Origin: Deltaproteobacteria bacterium UBA5799
GTDB lineage: Bacteria > Desulfobacterota > GWC2-55-46
DNA length: 26,961 bases
Assembly (NCBI GenBank): GCA_002418185.1
Contig: DIDN01000100.1
Span: forward strand, 1-26,961
Direction: 5' to 3'
Positions 22,089-26,961 of this stretch are shown one piece after another. Position numbers and translations under genes: made by a program. Each line of letters begins with the position of its first letter. The stretch's first letter is position 1. The notes under the pieces were generated by a model that saw only the letters and a program-made list of their open reading frames with translations, was not told where the DNA came from and did no database searches.

Positions 22089-22499
22089 ATGCCAGCAGGT
22101 CTCTTCGACAACAAGACCATAACGGTCCTTGCCGACTCCATGGACTTGAGGGCCGCAAGGCACAAGCTCCTCACGTCCAACATAGCCAACCAGGAGACCC
22201 CGGGCTACAGGGCCGCGGACATAAACTTCGGGGACGAATTGAGGAGGAGGCAGGGCGGCGCGCCTTCCGCGGAGCTTGCAAGGACCAGCCGGGCGCACAT
22301 GACCGGCTATTACAGCGCGTCAGCGCCCAGGGTCCTCGACAGGGCGACCGACCTCCCCGGCTTCGACGGGAACTCGGTCGGCATTGAGGCCGAGATGGCG
22401 AGGCTCTCAGAGAACACCCTCATGTACACAATATCCTCAAGGCTCCTCAAGGGCAAATTCAACGGGCTCATGAACGCTATTAAAGAAGGAGGCAGATAG
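22089..22499 (+). CDS. flgB: Flagellar basal-body rod protein FlgB
   Basis: This proximal rod subunit is exported by the flagellar type III apparatus. It has 136 residues from the ATG at 22089, which follows AGGGGTGAT. A longer frame from 21966 would start before the sigma-54 transcript start. The N-terminal rod signature is LLTSNIANQETPGYRAADIN. The C-terminal helix (NTLMYTISSRLLKGKFNGLM) matches the coiled end of FlgB. It is first in the operon flgB-flgC-fliE-fliF-fliG-fliH-fliI, a conserved order. One base separates its stop from the flgC start. Confidence 0.97.
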   Translation: MPAGLFDNKTITVLADSMDLRAARHKLLTSNIANQETPGYRAADINFGDELRRRQGGAPSAELARTSRAHMTGYYSASAPRVLDRATDLPGFDGNSVGIEAEMARLSENTLMYTISSRLLKGKFNGLMNAIKEGGR

Positions 22500-22500
22500 G

Positions 22501-22929
22501 ATGTCGGATCTCTTCTCCGTAGCCGCCTCGGGCATGGAGGCCCAGAGGCTCAGGATGAACCTAATAGCCAGCAACCTCGCAAACGTCGAGACCACGAGGA
22601 CCGCGAACGGCGGCGCATACAGGAGGAAGGACATCGTGTTTGCCGCCCACAGCCGGAGCGACTTCGGGGGCCTGCTGAAGGAGGCATCCTCGGCATACAA
22701 TACAGGCGTGAAGGTGGCTGGCATAGTGGAGGACGCGAGGCCGCTTAAACACGTATACGACCCCGCCCACCCGGACGCCGGCAGGGACGGCTACGTCGCC
22801 TATCCGAACGTGAACGTGGCCGAGGAGATGGTAAACATGATAGCCGCGTCAAGGAGCTACGAGGCCAATGTCTCCGCGTTCAAGGCAACGAGGGAGATGG
22901 CGCTCAAGGCGCTTGAGCTGGGACAGTAA
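22501..22929 (+). CDS. flgC: Flagellar basal-body rod protein FlgC
   Basis: This proximal rod subunit has 142 residues, the usual length. It opens with the rod family pattern MSDLFSVAASGMEAQ and LRMNLIASNLANVETTRT. The C-terminal D0 helix has YPNVNVAEEMVNMIAASRSY and EANVSAFKATREM, which are characteristic of FlgC. GGAGG lies in the last codons of flgB, so translation is coupled. Confidence 0.98.
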   Translation: MSDLFSVAASGMEAQRLRMNLIASNLANVETTRTANGGAYRRKDIVFAAHSRSDFGGLLKEASSAYNTGVKVAGIVEDARPLKHVYDPAHPDAGRDGYVAYPNVNVAEEMVNMIAASRSYEANVSAFKATREMALKALELGQ

Positions 22930-22953
22930 ACGGCATTCAAAAGGAGACGGTAA

Positions 22954-23250
22954 ATGGTCGACTCGATAAAGGGCGCGCTAAGCGCGGAGTTGAACTCGCT
23001 CGGCAAGGCGGCGTCTGGAGCCGCCTCGGGCACGGGCTTTTCCGAGGTCCTGAAGCAGTCGATAGAGAGCGTGAGCAAGCTGCAGAACGACGCCGACAAG
23101 GCCATCCAGGGGCTTGCCTCAGGGCAGGTCAACAACATACACGAGACCATGATAGCCATAGAGAAGGCCAATCTCTCCTTCAACCTCATGCTACAGGTCA
23201 GGAACAAGCTCGTCCATGCGTATGAGGAGATAATGAGGACGCAGGTGTAG
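22954..23250 (+). CDS. fliE: Flagellar hook-basal body protein FliE
   Basis: This is the small junction protein between the MS ring and the rod. It has 98 residues, with the family C-terminus DADKAIQGLASGQVNNIHET and MIAIEKANLSFNLMLQVRNK, ending in AYEEIMRTQV. AAGGAGAC lies 6 bases before the ATG. The N-terminal third is variable, as in the family. Confidence 0.97.
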   Translation: MVDSIKGALSAELNSLGKAASGAASGTGFSEVLKQSIESVSKLQNDADKAIQGLASGQVNNIHETMIAIEKANLSFNLMLQVRNKLVHAYEEIMRTQV

Positions 23251-23253
23251 CGG

Positions 23254-24846
23254 ATGGAAAAGCTGCTTGACGAGATAAAGGCGTTCATAGGCCGGAGGCC
23301 GGCGATTGCGCTCGCCTCGGCAGCCGCGCTCATCGCCGCGGTGGTGGTCCTCATACTCTTGAACCGGGGGCCGGAGTACCAGACGCTCTACACCCAGCTC
23401 TCGAACGAGGACGCAGGCTCGGTCATCGAGCGCCTCAGGGAGAAGAGGGTGCCCTACAAGGTGGACGGCGGGACGATAAGCGTCCCCGCGGACAGTGTAT
23501 ACGAGACCAGGATGGAACTCGCCGGAGAGGGCCTCCCGCAGGGCGGGGGAGTGGGCTTCGAGATATTCGACAAGACGTCGTTCGGCGTGACCGATTTCGT
23601 GCAGAAGGTCAACTACAAGCGGGCGCTCCAGGGGGAGCTCGCCAGGACCGTCGCGCAGATAAAGGAGATAGAGAGCGCGCGCGTGCACCTCGCGCTCCCG
23701 GAAAAGGGCGTCTTCCTCGACGACCAGAAGAAGGCGCGGGCATCCGTCATAGTGAAGCTCAAGCCCGGGAAGGAGTTGGGCCGTGGCCAGGTGAGCTCTA
23801 TCGTGCACCTCGTTGCCAACAGCACGGACAACCTGAGGGCCGAGGACGTTGCGGTGGTGGACACCGCCGGCAGGATGTGGACGAGGGAGCCTGGCGACGA
23901 GGCCCTGATGCTTTCCGGTTCTCAGCTCGAATACAAGAGGTCCATTGAGCGCGACCTCGAACAGAGGCTCCAGAGCATGCTCGAGAAGGCGGTCGGCGTA
24001 GACAAGGTAGTCGCCAGGGTCGCCGCTCAAATAGACACCAGGCACATCGAAACGACGGAGGAGAGGTTCGACCCGGACAGCCAGGTCGTAAGGAGCGAGC
24101 ACAGGAACAAGGAAAAGAGCATAGGCGCCACCGTGCCCGTCGGCATACCTGGAGTGCTCTCGAACCTGCCGGAGACCGCTTTGGAGGCGGCGCAGGCCGC
24201 AGCCGCGGCCCCGGCCCAGACCCAGAGGCAGGACGAACTCATAAACTACGAGATAAGCAAGGTGACGAGCCGCGTGGTGGAGCCCATAGGGTCGCTTGAA
24301 AGGCTCGCGGTCTCCGTGCTGGTGGACGGCACATACCAGGCGGTGAAGGACCCCGAGGGGAACGAGACCAGCGTCTACTCGCCGAGGACCGACGAGGAGC
24401 TTTCCAAGTTCACCGAGATGGTCAAGGCCGCGGTAGGCTACGAGGAATCGAGGGGCGATACCGTAATCGTCGTCAGCACGCCGTTCGACCAGAGCGGGGA
24501 GCTTGCGGCAGCCGCCGCGCTCGGGGCCGCCAGTGAGGCGAACGAGTTCATCCCGGCGCACCTCGTGCCGGTGCTCATGAAGTACGCGACCGCGGTATTG
24601 ATAACCTTCTTCATCCTGCTCTTCGCAGTCCGCCCCCTCATAAAGAGGCTTACAAGCGAGTCGGCGGCGCTCGCCGATATCCAGAAGAAGCTGCCCCAGG
24701 CCCTCATGGCCGGGGCCGGCGGCACGGATTTGAGCGAGTCCGCCGTGAATTCGGACAGGGACTCCGTCGACAGGCTCAAGAAGACGGTGAAAGAGAACCC
24801 GCAGCAGGTGGCGATGGTCCTCAAGAACTGGATAAAGGAGAAATGA
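23254..24846 (+). CDS. fliF: Flagellar MS-ring protein FliF
   Basis: This protein of 530 residues forms the inner-membrane MS ring that houses the export gate and holds the FliG rotor. Helix 1 is at about residues 15-36 and helix 2 at about 448-468. The periplasmic part has the two ring-building motifs: YQTLYTQLSNEDAGSVIERL, then ARTVAQIKEIESARVHLALP (YscJ-like), and EKAVGVDKVVARVAAQID. A Pro/Ala/Gln-rich loop follows near 310. The cytoplasmic C-terminus ends with QQVAMVLKNWIKEK, the FliG-binding helix. The start is 3 bases after fliE, and the stop overlaps fliG by four bases. Confidence 0.98.
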   Translation: MEKLLDEIKAFIGRRPAIALASAAALIAAVVVLILLNRGPEYQTLYTQLSNEDAGSVIERLREKRVPYKVDGGTISVPADSVYETRMELAGEGLPQGGGVGFEIFDKTSFGVTDFVQKVNYKRALQGELARTVAQIKEIESARVHLALPEKGVFLDDQKKARASVIVKLKPGKELGRGQVSSIVHLVANSTDNLRAEDVAVVDTAGRMWTREPGDEALMLSGSQLEYKRSIERDLEQRLQSMLEKAVGVDKVVARVAAQIDTRHIETTEERFDPDSQVVRSEHRNKEKSIGATVPVGIPGVLSNLPETALEAAQAAAAAPAQTQRQDELINYEISKVTSRVVEPIGSLERLAVSVLVDGTYQAVKDPEGNETSVYSPRTDEELSKFTEMVKAAVGYEESRGDTVIVVSTPFDQSGELAAAAALGAASEANEFIPAHLVPVLMKYATAVLITFFILLFAVRPLIKRLTSESAALADIQKKLPQALMAGAGGTDLSESAVNSDRDSVDRLKKTVKENPQQVAMVLKNWIKEK

Positions 24847-25853
24847 TGGCCAAGGAACCCAGGCTGACCGGGCCTGAGAAGGCCGCCATCCTCCTCATGA
24901 ACATCGGCGAGGAGCTCGCGAGCGAGGTCTTCAAGTTCATGACCCCCTCCGAGATGCAGCTCCTGGGCGGCATGATGGTCAGGAAGGAATCCGTCTCGCT
25001 CCAGATGGGCCGCCACGTCGTCGGCGAGTTCATAGATATACTCGACAAGGGCGACCTCTTCGTCGAGGGGATCGAGTTCACCAGGAACGTCCTCGTCAAG
25101 ACGCTCGGCCCGGACAGGGCCCAGTACATACTCGACCAGATAACGAGGGAGATGGGCGGCGGAGGCATAGAGTCCCTCAAATGGATGGACCCGGCCATAG
25201 TCGCCAACATAATAAAGGACGAGCACCCGCAGATAATCGCGCTTATACTCGCGCACCTCGACGCCGACAGGGCCGCGATGGTGCTTTTGAACATCCAGAA
25301 CGAGAGGCTCAGGGGCGAGGTGATGCTGAGGGTGGGGAGCCTGAAGAGAATACCCCAGGCGGCGGTCAGGGACCTGGAGGCTCTCATAAGCGAGCAGATG
25401 CTCTCTGCCGAGTCCAGCCAGGGCGCGTCGGTCGAGGGAGTGAAGCTGGCCGCCGAGATACTGAACCAGGTCGACTCGAAGGCCGAGGGCGAAATAATAG
25501 ACTCCATAGAGAAGGCGAGCCCGGACCTCGCGATGCGCATACAGGAGAAGATGTTCGTCTTCTCGGACCTCATGGAGGTCGACGACAGGGGCATGCAGCT
25601 CATCATAAAGGAACTCAGCGGCGATGTCCTCTGCCTCGCCCTAAAGGCCGCCGACGACGCCATAAGGGACAAGTTCCTCGGCAACATGTCCGAGCGCGCC
25701 TCCGAGATGCTCCTCGAGGACATGGAGGCCAAGGGCCCCGTGAAGCTCTCGGACGTGGAGAAGTCCCAGCAGGAGATCATAAAGATCGCCCGCAGGCTCG
25801 AGCAGGAAGGCAAGCTCGTAAGGTCCGGAAGGAGCGGGGATGTCCTCATCTAA
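24843..25853 (+). CDS. fliG: Flagellar motor switch protein FliG
   Basis: This rotor protein couples the MS ring to torque generation. It has 336 residues if the first of two ATG codons is used; AAAGGAGAA ends just before them, so the second (24846) is also possible. The N-terminal domain (LTGPEKAAILLMNIGEELAS) binds FliF. The middle domain has the EHPQ motif (IIKDEHPQIIALILAHLD). The C-terminal domain has the MFVF motif (QEKMFVFSDLMEVDDRG) and the charged torque helix around ALKAADDAIRDKFLGNMSER. All parts are present. Confidence 0.98.
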   Translation: MMAKEPRLTGPEKAAILLMNIGEELASEVFKFMTPSEMQLLGGMMVRKESVSLQMGRHVVGEFIDILDKGDLFVEGIEFTRNVLVKTLGPDRAQYILDQITREMGGGGIESLKWMDPAIVANIIKDEHPQIIALILAHLDADRAAMVLLNIQNERLRGEVMLRVGSLKRIPQAAVRDLEALISEQMLSAESSQGASVEGVKLAAEILNQVDSKAEGEIIDSIEKASPDLAMRIQEKMFVFSDLMEVDDRGMQLIIKELSGDVLCLALKAADDAIRDKFLGNMSERASEMLLEDMEAKGPVKLSDVEKSQQEIIKIARRLEQEGKLVRSGRSGDVLI

Positions 25854-26472
25854 CATCATAAGGAACAGGGCCGTACGGATAATGGCCGAGCCCTTCACGC
25901 TCGTCCCGGGCCCCGACGAGATGCCGCCGCCTGAAAAGTCCGAGGACGTCGGCAGCCGCATAGAGGTCCTGGAGAAAGAGGCGTACGGGAAGGGCTTCAG
26001 CGCCGGCGAGAAGGCCGGGTTCGAATTGGGCCTTAAAAAGGCCGAGGTGCATTTCAGCGGGCTCGAAGGGCTCGTAAAGGAGCTCGTCTCCTTCAGGGAA
26101 ACGCTTTTTGCGGCGTGCGAGAAGGAGTTGACGGCGCTCGCGCTGGCCATAGCCAAAAAGGTGGTGCAGCGCGAGGTCGAGGCCAGGCCGGACGGGGTCC
26201 TCGAATGCGTAAGGGCCGCGCTCAGGGCGGTCGCAGCCGGAGGCGAGGTGGCGGTAAGGGTCAACCCCAAGGACTTCGAGGTCGTCAGCGAATACAGGCC
26301 CGAGCTCATGAAGCTCTGCGACGGCCTCCGGGGGCTCGGCGTAGAGTCCGACGAGCTCGTCGCGAGGGGAGGGTGCATGGTGTACACGAGCTGCGGCGAG
26401 ATAGACGCGACCATAGCGTCCGTAACGGAGGAGATAGAAGCAAGGCTCAATGATGCATACGCGCGCGATTGA
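25840..26472 (+). CDS. fliH: Flagellar assembly protein FliH
   Basis: This is the stator and negative regulator of the FliI export ATPase, 210 residues. It starts at the ATG at 25840 inside the end of fliG, with AAGGAGCGGGG upstream, giving a 14-base overlap. A short charged N-terminal part is followed by GxxxG-type residues (YGKGFSAGEKAGFELGLKKA), the coiled coil of FliH, and the vacuolar ATPase E-subunit-like C-terminal half (ALALAIAKKVVQREVEARPD, VAVRVNPKDFEVV). The conserved ending is ARGGCMVYTSCGEIDATI, the usual place of the EGG-x-x-x-GxxDA motif. It overlaps fliI by 23 bases. Confidence 0.95.
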   Translation: MSSSNIIRNRAVRIMAEPFTLVPGPDEMPPPEKSEDVGSRIEVLEKEAYGKGFSAGEKAGFELGLKKAEVHFSGLEGLVKELVSFRETLFAACEKELTALALAIAKKVVQREVEARPDGVLECVRAALRAVAAGGEVAVRVNPKDFEVVSEYRPELMKLCDGLRGLGVESDELVARGGCMVYTSCGEIDATIASVTEEIEARLNDAYARD

Positions 26473-26961
26473 GTTTATACGGAGGCACCGGAGGGCCGTC
26501 GAGGAGATAGACCCCGTCAGGGTGCACGGCAGGGTCACGAGGGTGGTCGGCCTCGTCATGGAAGGGCTCGGCCCGGGCTCGTCGGTCGGCGAGTTCTGCC
26601 ACGTGTACCCCAAGGACGGCCGCGAGCCGATCCAATGCGAGGTCGTCGGCTTCTCGGATGACAAGATCCTCCTCATGCCGCTCGGGGACGTGAGAGGCAT
26701 CGGCCCCGGCAGCAGGATAGTCTCGAAGAGGATGACCGCGTCCGTCAAGGCCGGGCCGGGGCTCCTGGGAAGGACCCTCGACGGGCTAGGCTTTCCGCTT
26801 GACGGTCTCGGCGCCTTCGAGTCCGAGACGGAATACCCGCTATATTCCACACCTGCGAACCCGCTCCTGAGAAAGAGGATAGAAGAGCCGCTTAACGTGG
26901 GGATAAGGGCTATAAACAGCCTCCTCACGGTAGGCAAGGGCCAGAGGATAGGAATTTTCGC
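26450..26961 (+). CDS. fliI: Flagellar export ATPase FliI, N-terminal part
   Basis: This F1-beta-like ATPase drives flagellar type III export. The frame opens at the ATG at 26450 (a second ATG follows) and stays open for 170 codons to the window end. The N-terminal beta-barrel is clear: VHGRVTRVVGLVMEGLGPGS, VGEFCHVYP, EVVGFSDDKILLMPLGDVRG, LLGRTLDGLGFPLDGLG. It is followed by NPLLRKRIEEPLNVGIRAIN and LLTVGKGQRIGIF. The Walker A loop would begin right after the last base, so catalytic residues are outside the window. No clear stop codon interrupts it. Confidence 0.95.
   Translation, partial: MMHTRAIEFIRRHRRAVEEIDPVRVHGRVTRVVGLVMEGLGPGSSVGEFCHVYPKDGREPIQCEVVGFSDDKILLMPLGDVRGIGPGSRIVSKRMTASVKAGPGLLGRTLDGLGFPLDGLGAFESETEYPLYSTPANPLLRKRIEEPLNVGIRAINSLLTVGKGQRIGIF

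Noticed and set aside
23191..24561. A 456-codon open frame on the minus strand across fliF
   Set aside because: It is antisense to a clear FliF reading frame. It is rich in Arg, Leu, His and Tyr in the way expected of a GC-rich complement, and has no recognisable domain.

Overview
The window is a GC-rich bacterial chromosome segment. It carries a Gram-negative flagellar basal-body operon, membrane-fusion-protein efflux genes and sigma-54 (RpoN) regulators. Arginine is written mostly as AGG and isoleucine as ATA despite the high GC. That codon habit, the FleS/FleR-like sigma-54 flagellar control and the intergenic repeat families suggest a deltaproteobacterial (Desulfobacterota) or Nitrospirota-like organism. 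The lineage is an inference, because no marker gene is present.

Layout. Positions 1-573 (minus) hold the N-terminal part of a HlyD/MacA-type adaptor, divergent from an orphan soluble hybrid histidine kinase with three PAS domains (773-3019). A conserved secreted or lipoprotein gene (3063-3680, minus), a membrane-anchored lytic transglycosylase (3886-4491) and an unrecognised 140-aa protein (4565-4987) follow. Positions 5305-8485 form a tight three-gene ABC-2 exporter operon: adaptor, ATPase, permease. Next come an A-type flavodiiron protein (8562-9740), a YjbQ/UPF0047 protein and a concentrative nucleoside transporter (9965-11588).

Positions 11589-14462 are an accessory, repeat-rich zone. 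It contains two REP-like hairpins beside a truncated RAYT transposase, an AT-rich islet with a three-TM membrane protein preceded by what looks like the tail of a lost partner gene, and a DUF4239-like membrane protein. A SnoaL-like protein is followed by 439 bases without a gene that hold a palindromic MITE-like element and a 36-base direct repeat. An M29 aminopeptidase (minus) and an orphan NtrC-type regulator (plus) then diverge from back-to-back sigma-70 promoters.

The last 9.5 kb is a flagellar regulatory and structural block. An exported AMIN-like/TPR protein, a sensorless FleS-like kinase and a FleR-like sigma-54 activator form one operon. flgB-flgC-fliE-fliF-fliG-fliH-fliI follow, with fliI cut by the window end. 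Canonical -24/-12 sigma-54 promoters lie upstream of both the TPR gene (17385-17400) and flgB (22011-22026). They fit a loop in which the kinase and regulator drive their own operon and the basal-body operon.

I did not find a clear new defence or biosynthetic system. The most unusual parts are the RpoN-controlled TPR/kinase/regulator unit and the decayed RAYT/AT-rich islet.
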